Program-made: the position numbers and the translations under genes
The notes under the pieces: model-generated
Database searches by the model: none
Told to the model about the DNA's origin: nothing
What the model saw: only the letters and a program-made list of their open reading frames with translations
Source of the DNA: Nocardia sp. NBC_01730
GTDB lineage: Bacteria > Actinomycetota > Actinomycetes > Mycobacteriales > Mycobacteriaceae
Length of the DNA stretch: 64,000 nt
Reading direction: 5' to 3'
Assembly (NCBI RefSeq): GCF_035920445.1
Contig: NZ_CP109162.1
Span: 5,704,001-5,768,000 of the forward strand
Shown here: one piece after another, positions 52,052-60,385 of the stretch
Layout of the letters: the number at the start of each line of letters is the position of its first letter
How positions within the stretch are numbered: position 1 is the first letter of the stretch

Positions 52052-52813
52052 TCAGTACACCGCGACGGCGCCGTCCAACGCCTGTTGCAGGTCCTCGCGC
52101 ACCAACCGGGCGATGTCACCGGGCCGGGTCGGCAGGTCGAGCACCGGCACGCCGAAATAGAAGCTGGCCGACTTCGCCTCCTCCCGTGTCGGCTGCACCG
52201 TCGGATCCGGGCGCGGCCCGTAGCTCAGCCCGATGGACAGCAGCACCGGCTCGGCACCGAGCTTCATCGCGCGGAACGCGATGTGCCCGATCCCGCTGCC
52301 AACGGCCTGCACCTTGGTCGGATCGACATCGTTGCAAGTGCCCTCCGGGAACACCGCGACGCCGTCGCCACGGGCCATCCGCTCGGCGCAGACGTCCATC
52401 ATGTGCTGACCGGCCGCGTTCACCGCGCGGATGCCGTGGTCCTTGCCACGGAACACCGGGATGCCGCCCATCATGTCGATCTTGCGCCGTTGGTCGGGTG
52501 CCACGAACAGCTCGTCCTTGGCCAGCACGCGCACCCGCCCGATCACCGGCCGCAGCCCGCTGCGCCAGGCCGCGGCCGCGACGGTGTAGGGGTCGTTCTC
52601 GGACAGGTGGTTGATGGCGATCAGCAGCGGCCGCCCCTGCGCGAGCACCCTGCGGAGCAGTTCGCGCGCGCCGTCGGCGTAGGCGACACGCGGATGGTAT
52701 CGACGGCCGAGAATGGCGTACGCTCCCCAAGCCTTCAGTCGATTCTGGCGGTGCTCGCGATAGAAGTCGTACACGCTGTCGCTGTTCTCGAGTCGCACCT
52801 CGGGCGGTTCCAT
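52052..52813 (-). CDS. 1-acyl-sn-glycerol-3-phosphate acyltransferase-like (PlsC)
   Basis: 253 residues from ATG 52813. The catalytic NHxxxxD-type motif is INHLSENDPYT and the substrate motif is FPEGTCN. Between them lie the usual LAKDELF and GGIPVFRGKD blocks. It acylates lysophosphatidic acid or a related glycerolipid at the membrane surface. No long helix is seen, so it is peripheral. It is divergent from yqgE. Confidence 0.88.
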   Translation of the reverse strand: MEPPEVRLENSDSVYDFYREHRQNRLKAWGAYAILGRRYHPRVAYADGARELLRRVLAQGRPLLIAINHLSENDPYTVAAAAWRSGLRPVIGRVRVLAKDELFVAPDQRRKIDMMGGIPVFRGKDHGIRAVNAAGQHMMDVCAERMARGDGVAVFPEGTCNDVDPTKVQAVGSGIGHIAFRAMKLGAEPVLLSIGLSYGPRPDPTVQPTREEAKSASFYFGVPVLDLPTRPGDIARLVREDLQQALDGAVAVY

Positions 52814-52934
52814 GATCTGGACTCTACGATGCCGGAGAACCGGCGCGACGGGCGCCGACATCCGCTCGGGCAAATCCGAAAGACAGAAGTCCGTCGCAGA
52901 AGGCGCATTGTGGGCGAACAGCTGAGATGATGTC

Positions 52935-53582
52935 GTGGTGGCACGCGCAGAAGACCCGGACGATCGGCAAACTCGCGGCGGGCACGGTGACCGCAAACGG
53001 CGCGATTTCCGGCACGGCGAGCAGGTGGTGCGCGCGGGAACCCTGCTGGTATCGGCCACCGAACTGGTCGAACCCACCTTCCGGCGCACCGTCGTCTACA
53101 TCATCGAGCACAACGAGGCGGGCAGCTTGGGGGTCGTGCTGAACCGTCCGAGCGACACGGCCGTGCACGACGTGCTACCCCGCTGGACCGACGCGGTCGC
53201 CGCGCCGCGCACGCTGTTCATCGGCGGCCCGGTGAAACGGGACGCGGCGCTGTGCCTCGGCACCGTCCGGGTCGGCGCGCGGATCGAGAACGTGCCAGGA
53301 CTGCGCCGCATCGACGGCCGGGTCGTCCTGGTCGACCTGGATGCCGACCCCCAACGGGTCGGCCCCCTCGTCGAGGGCATCCGGGTCTTCGCCGGCTACG
53401 CGGGCTGGACCGTCGGGCAGCTGGAAGGCGAGCTGGAGAACGACGACTGGATCGTGCTGTCGGCGTTGCCGTCCGATCCGATCAGTACCGGCCGCCCCGA
53501 CCTGTGGGCACACGTGCTGCGCCGCCAGCCGCTGCCCCTCTCCCTGCTCGCGACCCACCCGATTGAACTCGAACGCAACTGA
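52935..53582 (+). CDS. YqgE/AlgH family protein (UPF0301)
   Basis: 215 residues, close to Rv0038 of M. tuberculosis as I recall. RAGTLLVSATELVEPTFRRT, GSLGVVLNRPSDTAVHDVLP, FIGGPVKRDAALCL and DDWIVLSALPSDPI are the conserved blocks. The first 33 residues are a variable extension, and the GTG at 52935 is supported by the same MVA- start in the relative. Function unknown; sometimes linked to transcription control. A SigL-type promoter for the next gene is embedded in its last codons. Confidence 0.92.
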   Translation: MVARAEDPDDRQTRGGHGDRKRRDFRHGEQVVRAGTLLVSATELVEPTFRRTVVYIIEHNEAGSLGVVLNRPSDTAVHDVLPRWTDAVAAPRTLFIGGPVKRDAALCLGTVRVGARIENVPGLRRIDGRVVLVDLDADPQRVGPLVEGIRVFAGYAGWTVGQLEGELENDDWIVLSALPSDPISTGRPDLWAHVLRRQPLPLSLLATHPIELERN

Positions 53583-53591
53583 GTACGTGTA
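53564..53591 (+). promoter_or_regulatory. SigL-type ECF promoter, TGAACT-N16-CGTGTA
   Basis: TGAACT (53564-53569) and CGTGTA (53586-53591) are 16 bases apart. The known mycobacterial sigma-L consensus is TGAACC with CGTGT(C/A), as I recall. It lies over the end of yqgE and would start a transcript near 53598, with a leader of about 115 bases before the sigma gene at 53714. This suggests autoregulation. Confidence 0.6.
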
Positions 53592-53713
53592 CTCCTCGAA
53601 GGGATAGCAGGAGACACGGTATGAGACATGACAACTGGTCCGGCAAAACATGAGTAACTTATCGAATACGACCGATAACCAGCCCCGCAACACAAGCAGA
53701 GAGGCACCTACTT

Positions 53714-54259
53714 GTGCGCAGAATACGCGGAGCGGCGGACAAGCCGAACAAGCCGGACAATCAAGCGGAGTTGATGCGGGTTCTCTATCGCGACCATGCC
53801 ACCGCACTGTGGCGGTACACGCTTGGTCTGGTCCGAGACCCGGGCCGAGCCGAGGACATCGTGCAGGAGACATTGCTGCGGGCGTGGCAACGCCCGAACG
53901 TCTTGGATCAATCCACTACGTCGGCGCGGGCGTGGCTGTTCACCGTGGCACGCAATCTCGTGGTCGATGAGCATCGCAGCGCCCGCAACCGGCGCGAGTT
54001 CCGCACCGACAGTCCGCCCGAACAGCCGACGCCCGACCAGTCGGACCGCGCGCTGGACGGCTGGCTTATCGCGGACGCCCTGGGCAGGCTCAGCGGCGAC
54101 CACCGTGAGGTGATCGTGCGTGCCTACTATCGAGGGCTTTCCACTCACCAGATCGCCGAAGAACTCGCCATCCCGGCGGGCACGGTGAAATCCCGAATGC
54201 ACTACGGCATGCGGGCGTTACGACTGGCACTTCAGGAGATGGGGGTGACGAATCAATGA
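53714..54259 (+). CDS. ECF sigma factor, SigL-like
   Basis: 181 residues. Region 2 (VLYRDHATALWRYTLGLVRD, AEDIVQETLLRAWQRP, TSARAWLFTVARNLVVDEHR) and region 4 (LIADALGRLSGDHREVIVRA, IAEELAIPAGTVKSRMHYGM) are both complete. Size and partner match SigL (Rv0735). It should direct RNA polymerase to a small stress regulon when the anti-sigma is released. GTG 53714 has AGAGAGG 9 bases upstream. The stop overlaps the anti-sigma start (ATGA). Confidence 0.9.
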   Translation: MRRIRGAADKPNKPDNQAELMRVLYRDHATALWRYTLGLVRDPGRAEDIVQETLLRAWQRPNVLDQSTTSARAWLFTVARNLVVDEHRSARNRREFRTDSPPEQPTPDQSDRALDGWLIADALGRLSGDHREVIVRAYYRGLSTHQIAEELAIPAGTVKSRMHYGMRALRLALQEMGVTNQ

Positions 54260-54969
54260 TGGACCTCACCGACGACTACACCACGTGGGATGCGCCGTAT
54301 GTGCTCGGCTCCCTCACCCGGGCCGAGCGCCAGAAGTACGAGGAGCACTTGGCGGGCTGCCCCGACTGCCAGGCCGCGGTGACCGGACTGGCAGGCATGC
54401 CCGGCATGCTCGGCTTGGTCGACACCGAGACCGCGCTGGCGATGATCGGGCCCACCGAGTCCGACGCGGCCGAGGCCGTGCCGCCGATGCCGCAGCTGCT
54501 ACCCCGGCTCGCCGACGCGGCCGAGCGGCGCCGCCGCCGCAGCCGGTGGGTGCCCATCGGCACAGCGGTGGCGGCGGCCGCTGCCGCGGTGGCGATCGCG
54601 GTGCCCATCGCCGTCACAGTGACCGGGTCGGACAAAACGGGCACCTCAGAGCAGGTCTTCGCCCAACGCCGGATGGAGCCGCTGGAGCCGACGCCGGTCT
54701 CGGCGAGCTTCAAACTCGTTCCGGCCGGAGACAAGACGCGCGTCGTGATGTCCTGCAGCTACGCACCGAGCGACCAGCGCTACAACTGGCCCCTCGCCCT
54801 GTACGTCACCCACAATGACGGACAGCAGCAGGAACTCGGCCGATGGCCCGCGTCCCCCGGCACCGAGCTGACCGTCGATTACACCATCGACGGCCCGCCC
54901 GACCAGGTCCGCACCGTCGAGATCCGGTCGGCGGCCAGCGGCAAGGTGTTGCTGGCCGGAACGGTCTGA
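54256..54969 (+). CDS. Zinc-finger anti-sigma factor, RslA-like
   Basis: 237 residues. The cytoplasmic ZAS motif HLAGCPDCQ (His-x3-Cys-x2-Cys) is intact and would bind zinc and release sigma on oxidation. A single helix (WVPIGTAVAAAAAAVAIAVP, about residues 95-120) leads to an extracytoplasmic domain with beta strands. It overlaps the sigma gene by 4 bases, so synthesis is coupled. RslA (Rv0736) is the best match. Confidence 0.92.
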   Translation: MMDLTDDYTTWDAPYVLGSLTRAERQKYEEHLAGCPDCQAAVTGLAGMPGMLGLVDTETALAMIGPTESDAAEAVPPMPQLLPRLADAAERRRRRSRWVPIGTAVAAAAAAVAIAVPIAVTVTGSDKTGTSEQVFAQRRMEPLEPTPVSASFKLVPAGDKTRVVMSCSYAPSDQRYNWPLALYVTHNDGQQQELGRWPASPGTELTVDYTIDGPPDQVRTVEIRSAASGKVLLAGTV

Positions 54970-54977
54970 TCAATCGA

Positions 54978-55014
54978 ACGATCCCCCGCCGATACTTCTT
55001 CGGCGGGGGATCGT
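54978..55014. terminator. 15-bp hairpin terminator between the sigma unit and the EXLDI gene
   Basis: ACGATCCCCCGCCGA pairs with TCGGCGGGGGATCGT around a 7-base loop (TACTTCT). It ends transcription from the anti-sigma gene and could serve the convergent gene at 55096. No T-tract follows. Confidence 0.85.
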
Positions 55015-55095
55015 CGGTGCGGCAACCGATCAGCGCGCCGCTCCCCTGGTGCGGCGTTTCGATGCGATATTCGTTTGTCGCGCGGGGTGATTCGA

Positions 55096-55626
55096 CTAGA
55101 TGTCGAGATCCTCGATCTTCGGCCCCTCGGCCACGTCGACCACCCGCCGGTAGAACTTGTCGGGCAGTTGCCCCTTCAACTCATCGAGCGAATCCACCAC
55201 GACGAAGAGGAACTCGCCCCAATCCTGTTGTCCGACGCCGAGCAGACGGCGCCAACTCTTCGGGTCCTTCCAGTCCTTGAGCAAATTCGCGCCCGCGTCG
55301 GTGGGGTACTCGTCCCAGTTCGAGTACTGGGCGTGCATCACATACTTGCCTTTGCGGGTGCGATACACCCGGACGTGCTCGATACGAGTGTCGTTGACGT
55401 CGCGCCACTCCCCGAGCAGGGTGCCGGAGAACCGGACCTGCCGAACGCCGTCGCGACCCACGCCGAGCACAATCTCGTCGTAGCCCTCCAGCCTGCCCTC
55501 TTCGAGTTCGATGAACCGGCGCAGCGCCGTGACCACCGCCCCGGAGAGGTTGCCGCCGACCAGCTCCTGCGCGCGCTGGAAGAGCCGGAGGTCGTCATCG
55601 GCAACATAGATCGTCTTGTTGGGCAT
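55096..55626 (-). CDS. EXLDI-family protein with ribbon-helix-helix-like N-terminus
   Basis: 176 residues from ATG 55626. The C-terminus KIEDLDI is the E-x-L-D-I signature that names the family. The first 50 residues, TIYVADDDLRLFQRAQELVG then NLSGAVVTALRRFIELEE, have the strand-helix-helix pattern of RHH DNA-binding proteins. The C-terminal two thirds is beta-rich and may sense a ligand. The gene appears leaderless (TATAAT exactly 6 bases before the ATG) and lies divergent to the ThDP-enzyme cassette, of which it may be the regulator. No ligand is known. Confidence 0.82.
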   Translation of the reverse strand: MPNKTIYVADDDLRLFQRAQELVGGNLSGAVVTALRRFIELEEGRLEGYDEIVLGVGRDGVRQVRFSGTLLGEWRDVNDTRIEHVRVYRTRKGKYVMHAQYSNWDEYPTDAGANLLKDWKDPKSWRRLLGVGQQDWGEFLFVVVDSLDELKGQLPDKFYRRVVDVAEGPKIEDLDI

Positions 55627-55632
55627 GAGCTC

Positions 55633-55660
55633 ATTATATGTAGATGTATACGTACATGCA
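55633..55660 (-). promoter_or_regulatory. Leaderless TATAAT promoter with TGTA repeats (candidate RHH operator)
   Basis: On the minus strand TATAAT (55638-55633) ends 6 bases before the EXLDI ATG. Just beyond lie TGTA at 55639-55642 and 55645-55648 and its reverse TACA at 55653-55656, a pattern of short direct and inverted half-sites like RHH operators. Autorepression of the EXLDI gene, and perhaps control of the divergent cassette, is inferred. Confidence 0.6.
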
Positions 55661-55768
55661 AGATTGTTTCGGTCCAGAGTTGAACCATCCGGGGTTCTCA
55701 TCCGTATCCACTCGTGTACGCAATCTCGCGGGTGCTCGGCAGCAGGCCGTGTACAGGAAGGAGCGCCG

Positions 55769-57451
55769 ATGCAGACCCGAGTAGTCGACTATCTGGTGCA
55801 AGCAGTTTCAGCACTGGGCGTGCGCCATATCTTCGGGGTCGACGGCGCCAATATCGAGGATCTGTACGACGCGATATTCGACGCGTCAGGCGATGTCACC
55901 GGCGTGGTCGCCAAGCACGAGTTCTCCGCGGCCACCATGGCCGACGGCTACGCCCGCTCGACCGGCGGAATCGGTGTGGTCGCGGCGACATCCGGCGGCG
56001 GCGCCATGAATCTCGTTGCCGGACTTGCCGAATCGTTCGCCTCGCGGGTTCCGGTACTCGCCCTGGTCGGGCAACCGCCCACCGCGCTGGAGGGCAACGG
56101 CGCCTTTCAGGACACCAGCGGGCGGGCAGGAACCATCGACGCGGTACGCCTGTTCGGTGCGGTAAGCACCTACTGCGCGCGCGTGAAGACCGGCGCCGAC
56201 CTACCCGATCAGGTGGCCAGGGCGGTCGGCGCTGCCCGCCGCGGCGGGCCCGCGGTCCTCCTGCTGCCCAAGGACGTGCAGCAGGAGGACATCGGCGAAG
56301 TTCCGCCGCTCCGGTTTCCCGCCGAGAACTATCGGCGGGACGAGGCCGGACTCGGCAAGGTGCGCGACGCGCTCACGACGGCCCGGCGCACCGGGAAGAT
56401 CGTGATCATCGCCGGTGACCAGGTCGCCCGCGACAACGCGCGCGACGCGCTCGCCCGCCTGGCCACCGTCCTCGACGCCGCCGTAGGAGTCGCCCCCGAC
56501 GCCAAGGACACCTATGACAACGCCGACCCCGGATTCCGCGGTGTCGCAGGCAGCATGGGCCACCCCGAGCTGATCGTGGCCGTCCGCTCCGCGGCACTGT
56601 GCCTGCTGGTTGGCACACAACTGCCGATCACCGCACGGACCGGTCTGGAGGAACTCGGCGGCACAGTGGCAAGCATCGGCGTCGCGCCGCCCTATACCCC
56701 GGCCGTCCACGCCACCAGTACCGACCTGTCGCGCACGCTGGCCGACTTGGCCGACGAACTGGACACTGGTGCAATGGCTTCCGAGCGTGGTCACGTCGCA
56801 CCTGCACCGACGCCGCTGCGGGTGCCCGAATCCTCGGGTCCGGGCCTGCGCTACCGGGACCTGGTCGAGACGATCGACGCCGCACTGCCGGACGGCACGG
56901 ACGTGTTCGCGGACGCGGGCAACACCGGCGCCTCCGTCGTGCACCACCTCCGGGTACCGCGGGGCGGACGGTTCACCGTGGCGCTCGGCATGGGCGGGAT
57001 GGGTTACGCGTTCGGCGCGGGGATCGGCTCATCCTTCGCACGGCACCGGACGGCGAGCGGCGTGCGGCGCACCGTTGTCATCGCGGGCGACGGCGCGTTT
57101 TTCATGCACGGCATGGAGGTGCACACCGCGATCGAGCACGCGCTGCCGATCACCTTCATCGTGCTCAACAACAACGCGCACGGCATGTGCGTGACCAGGG
57201 AACAGCTGTACTACCGGGATCGATACAGCTTCAACAGATTCCAGCCCGCGCACATCGGCACCGGTGTCGGCGGCATGTTCCCCGGGCTGGCAACATTCTC
57301 CGTGCGCACCACCGACGAACTCCCCGACGCGCTGCGTCGCTGCTGGGAAACCGAAGGGCCGTCGTTCCTTTCGATCGACTGCGACCCCGACGAGATCCCT
57401 CCGTTCCTTCCGTTCCTGACGACCATCGAACAATCCGAGGTCTCCCGATGA
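55769..57451 (+). CDS. Thiamine-diphosphate-dependent enzyme (IlvB/benzoylformate decarboxylase-like)
   Basis: 560 residues with the three-domain ThDP layout. The catalytic glutamate E51 lies in VVAKHEFSAATMADGYAR. The central domain follows (about 190-320). The ThDP/Mg motif GDGAFFMHGMEVHTAIEHA ends with the NNN of VLNNNAHG. Such enzymes decarboxylate 2-oxo acids or form acyloins. It lacks the FAD-site features of true acetolactate synthase, as far as can be judged by eye. AAGGAG stands 5 bases before the ATG. It heads a coupled cassette; the next ATG overlaps its TGA. Confidence 0.88.
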   Translation: MQTRVVDYLVQAVSALGVRHIFGVDGANIEDLYDAIFDASGDVTGVVAKHEFSAATMADGYARSTGGIGVVAATSGGGAMNLVAGLAESFASRVPVLALVGQPPTALEGNGAFQDTSGRAGTIDAVRLFGAVSTYCARVKTGADLPDQVARAVGAARRGGPAVLLLPKDVQQEDIGEVPPLRFPAENYRRDEAGLGKVRDALTTARRTGKIVIIAGDQVARDNARDALARLATVLDAAVGVAPDAKDTYDNADPGFRGVAGSMGHPELIVAVRSAALCLLVGTQLPITARTGLEELGGTVASIGVAPPYTPAVHATSTDLSRTLADLADELDTGAMASERGHVAPAPTPLRVPESSGPGLRYRDLVETIDAALPDGTDVFADAGNTGASVVHHLRVPRGGRFTVALGMGGMGYAFGAGIGSSFARHRTASGVRRTVVIAGDGAFFMHGMEVHTAIEHALPITFIVLNNNAHGMCVTREQLYYRDRYSFNRFQPAHIGTGVGGMFPGLATFSVRTTDELPDALRRCWETEGPSFLSIDCDPDEIPPFLPFLTTIEQSEVSR

Positions 57452-58179
57452 AACACACTCGCGACGCCTCGCCAGAGGCCGGTCGGGTACGGGAGTCCGC
57501 CACTGTGAGGAGTATCGCCGTGACCACAAGTTCCCTGCCCGCACTCGGTGACATCCCGGAAGATGCCGTTCCCGGTGTGCTGCGCATCGAGAACTCCGAC
57601 AAGGACGCGACCACCCCGATCATCATGGACATGCTGCGGTCGGTGTATCCGCACGACCAGATCTTCGGCGAGTACTGCCCGGTGCAGGCGTATATCGACG
57701 CACCGCCGCGCGATGTGTACGAGTACCTCGCCGACACCCGGTCGCTGGAGGAGTGGACCTACAGCCTGCGCGGTTTCACCGAGACCGAGGAACCCGGGCT
57801 GTGGTTGGCCTACGACCGGCTCGGCGACGCGACCAAGATCTTCACCCGCACCGTCGCGAACCCGGACGCCATGACGGTGGACTACCACTGCGCCTGGGAC
57901 CAGGGACAGCACCTGTGGATGATCTACCTGATGCGCGTGGTCGACGCGCAGGTCGTGTTCAACAAGCCGGGTTCGGTTGTGGTGTGGATGAATTGCAAGC
58001 ATCCGTTCTACGACGAGAACCCCTATCCCGAGACCGCGCCCCCGAAGCGGCCGGTGTGGGTGGGCGACTTCTGGGACATGTTCTCGGCAGGCCATCAGCT
58101 GGAGATGGACAACCTCAAGGCGATCTGCGAGTACCGGGCAGCGCACGGCCTGCCCGTCAAGCCCGACTGGATGAAGTGA
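57448..58179 (+). CDS. SRPBCC/START-like protein of the ThDP-KAS cassette
   Basis: 243 residues. From about residue 70 the pattern VQAYIDAPPRDVYEYLADTR, EEWTYSLRGFTETEEPGLW and AMTVDYHCAWDQGQHLWMIY is that of a SRPBCC (Bet v 1/polyketide cyclase-like) beta-grip with a long C-terminal helix. Such proteins bind hydrophobic intermediates, and some act as aromatases or cyclases. The N-terminal 60 residues are unlike any module I know. Its start overlaps the ThDP gene (ATGA), and 10 bases separate it from the KAS III gene. Confidence 0.7.
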   Translation: MKHTRDASPEAGRVRESATVRSIAVTTSSLPALGDIPEDAVPGVLRIENSDKDATTPIIMDMLRSVYPHDQIFGEYCPVQAYIDAPPRDVYEYLADTRSLEEWTYSLRGFTETEEPGLWLAYDRLGDATKIFTRTVANPDAMTVDYHCAWDQGQHLWMIYLMRVVDAQVVFNKPGSVVVWMNCKHPFYDENPYPETAPPKRPVWVGDFWDMFSAGHQLEMDNLKAICEYRAAHGLPVKPDWMK

Positions 58180-58189
58180 GGCGTCACCG

Positions 58190-59227
58190 ATGAACTCCAT
58201 GAACCCCGCTGGTCTGCCGACGGTCAGCCTGGTCGACGTGGCCAGCTACCTGCCCGGCGAGCCGGTCGGCACCGAGTACTTCACCCAGTTCGCGCGCTCG
58301 GAACGGATGGCGAAGAACGTCATGTTCCGCGCGCCCAAGGGCCGTCACCACGCAGCGCGAGACGAGACAGCGGTGGACATGGTCGAGCAAGCGGTCGCGC
58401 CGCTGATCGACCGCCACGGCGCCGACGTGATCGCCGATGTCGACGTGCTGATCACCCACACCCAGCTTCCGGACAATCCGGTGCTCGGCTGCGGCCCCGA
58501 GGTGGCGCGGCGGCTCGACATTCGTCCCTCGTTCGTCTACGACGTGCACAACGGGGGCTGCGCGGCGTTCGTGCACATGATGGCGATGGCTCGTATGGTG
58601 TTGCAGACGACCGACGCCCGCACCGCACTGATAGCGGCGACGCAGAATTGCGCGGGACAGGTGTTCACCCAGACCGACATCCGCAAGCTGGCCCAGGCGC
58701 CGGTGCCCGGTGACGGCTGCGGGGTCGGGCTGCTCGTGAAGGACGACAGCGCGCCGATCCTCGACATCGAATGCCAGACCTATCCCGAATTCGCCGGGGA
58801 CATGGAATTTTCCACCAACGGCGAGCGCAAGTACTGGGAGCCGGGCGAGGGACAGGGCTGCGTCAGCTTCACCGAGTCCAAAATCACCAAGGTGTTCGCC
58901 CGCGGCAACCGCCTGGTCCCTGAGGTTGCGCTCGCGGTCTGCGACCGGATCGGTGTGCGTGGACGCGAGGTCGATACCTTCGTCACCAACCAGCCGAACC
59001 GCTTGTTCTTGCGCAACTGGCACGACGCGCTGGAGCTTCCGCCCGAACGGCACCCGGACACCTTCGACTCCTGTGGCAATCTCTTCGCCGCGGGGATCCC
59101 GGTGACCCTGGACGCGGAGAACCGGGCGGGCAGGCTGCGCAACGGATCGCTGGTGCTGATGGCGGCGTTCGCGCACGCGGGCGACTTCGCGGGCGCGGCG
59201 GCCGTCCGCTGGGGAGCCGCGCGATGA
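58190..59227 (+). CDS. KAS III-like thiolase-fold condensing enzyme
   Basis: 345 residues of FabH fold. The acyl-accepting Cys is C124 in HNGGCAAFVHMM. In place of the usual HQAN loop the sequence reads TNQPNRLF, so the catalytic histidine is replaced by Asn. The third residue, Asn of DSCGNLFAAGIP, is kept. Relatives with altered triads include O- or N-acyltransferases and ester-forming enzymes as well as decarboxylative synthases. Substrates unknown. Its stop overlaps the aminotransferase start (ATGA). Confidence 0.85.
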   Translation: MNSMNPAGLPTVSLVDVASYLPGEPVGTEYFTQFARSERMAKNVMFRAPKGRHHAARDETAVDMVEQAVAPLIDRHGADVIADVDVLITHTQLPDNPVLGCGPEVARRLDIRPSFVYDVHNGGCAAFVHMMAMARMVLQTTDARTALIAATQNCAGQVFTQTDIRKLAQAPVPGDGCGVGLLVKDDSAPILDIECQTYPEFAGDMEFSTNGERKYWEPGEGQGCVSFTESKITKVFARGNRLVPEVALAVCDRIGVRGREVDTFVTNQPNRLFLRNWHDALELPPERHPDTFDSCGNLFAAGIPVTLDAENRAGRLRNGSLVLMAAFAHAGDFAGAAAVRWGAAR

Positions 59228-60273
59228 GCGTGCGCCTCGCCGACGACAGGTCGTCACGCCACCATCGTTCCCCGCGCGTGCAGCCCCATTTCGACTTGAA
59301 TCTGAGCGAGAACCCGTTCCCACCACTGCCTTCGGTGTTGCGAGCGGTGAATACCACGCTGACGCAAGCGAACCGGTATCCAGAGTTCCTGCCTCGACGA
59401 CTGCCCGCGGTGATCGCACAGCACGTCGGGGTGCGGGCGGATCAGGTAGTGGTCGGATCGGGCGCGACCGGTGTAGCGCTGCAGATCCTCCAATCGCTGA
59501 CCACGCCGGGAGCCGGAATCGTCTACGGCGCACCGACCTTCGACGGCTATCCGATCCTGGCCGAGATGACCGGCGCCGAGGCCGTGCCGGTGCCGCTGGA
59601 CGTCGCGGGCAATCAGGATCTGTGGGCGATGCAGCGGGCCATCGATCAGCGGATCGCGCTGGTGGTGGTGTGCCGCCCGCACAATCCGACCGGCACCGCG
59701 ATCCCGGCTAGCGAGCTCAATGCGTTCCTATCCGGTGTTCCCGCCCGGGTGCCGGTGATTCTGGACGAGGCCTACGTGGAATTCCTCGGCGCCGCCGAAT
59801 ACGTCGACCCGCTGCGGCTGATCAGCGAACACCCCAATCTCCTTGTGCTGCGCACGTTTTCCAAGGCATACGGGTTGGCCGGACTGCGTATCGGGTATGC
59901 CTTCGGCAGCAGCGAGCTGATCGCGCGGGTCCGCAGGCTGCAGTTGCCGTTCGGGATGAATTCGGCGGCGGTGGCCGCGGTCTGCGCGTCCTACGCCGCC
60001 GAACCCGAACTCGCCGCGCGGACCATGCGGATCACCGCGGAGCGGGACTCCCTCCGCAGCGCGCTGTGCGACCGCGGTATGGCGGTGCCGCGCAGCCACG
60101 CCAACTTCCTATACCTGCCCGGGCCCGGCGTCGCGACAGCACTGCGCCGGGCCGGCATCACCGCGAAGTCCTACCCCGACGGGAGCGCGCGGATCGCGGT
60201 CGGCGATCCCGAGGCCGGTCACGCGGTACTGCGAGCGCTCGATGCACACGCCTTTCGCTCGGACATCGCCTAG
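59224..60273 (+). CDS. PLP-dependent HisC-like aminotransferase
   Basis: 349 residues, class I/II fold type I. LNLSENPFPPLPSVLRAV is typical of histidinol-phosphate aminotransferases and L-threonine-O-3-phosphate decarboxylases. CRPHNPTGTA, LDEAYVEFLG and the PLP lysine K214 in TFSKAYGLAGLRIGY are intact, with the Arg of ARIAVGDPEAG near the end. Since it is coupled to the KAS III gene, its substrate is probably a pathway ketone or aldehyde rather than imidazole acetol phosphate. Confidence 0.88.
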   Translation: MSVRLADDRSSRHHRSPRVQPHFDLNLSENPFPPLPSVLRAVNTTLTQANRYPEFLPRRLPAVIAQHVGVRADQVVVGSGATGVALQILQSLTTPGAGIVYGAPTFDGYPILAEMTGAEAVPVPLDVAGNQDLWAMQRAIDQRIALVVVCRPHNPTGTAIPASELNAFLSGVPARVPVILDEAYVEFLGAAEYVDPLRLISEHPNLLVLRTFSKAYGLAGLRIGYAFGSSELIARVRRLQLPFGMNSAAVAAVCASYAAEPELAARTMRITAERDSLRSALCDRGMAVPRSHANFLYLPGPGVATALRRAGITAKSYPDGSARIAVGDPEAGHAVLRALDAHAFRSDIA

Positions 60274-60385
60274 GCCAGGGATATCGACTTGATCGCGGAG
60301 GTCGACTTCGTGCCGTCCCGGGAGTGATGGTCTGGTGGGGGCTCGCTGTGCAGCATGCGCGCGGGTTCCCTAAGCTCCTGCTCCT

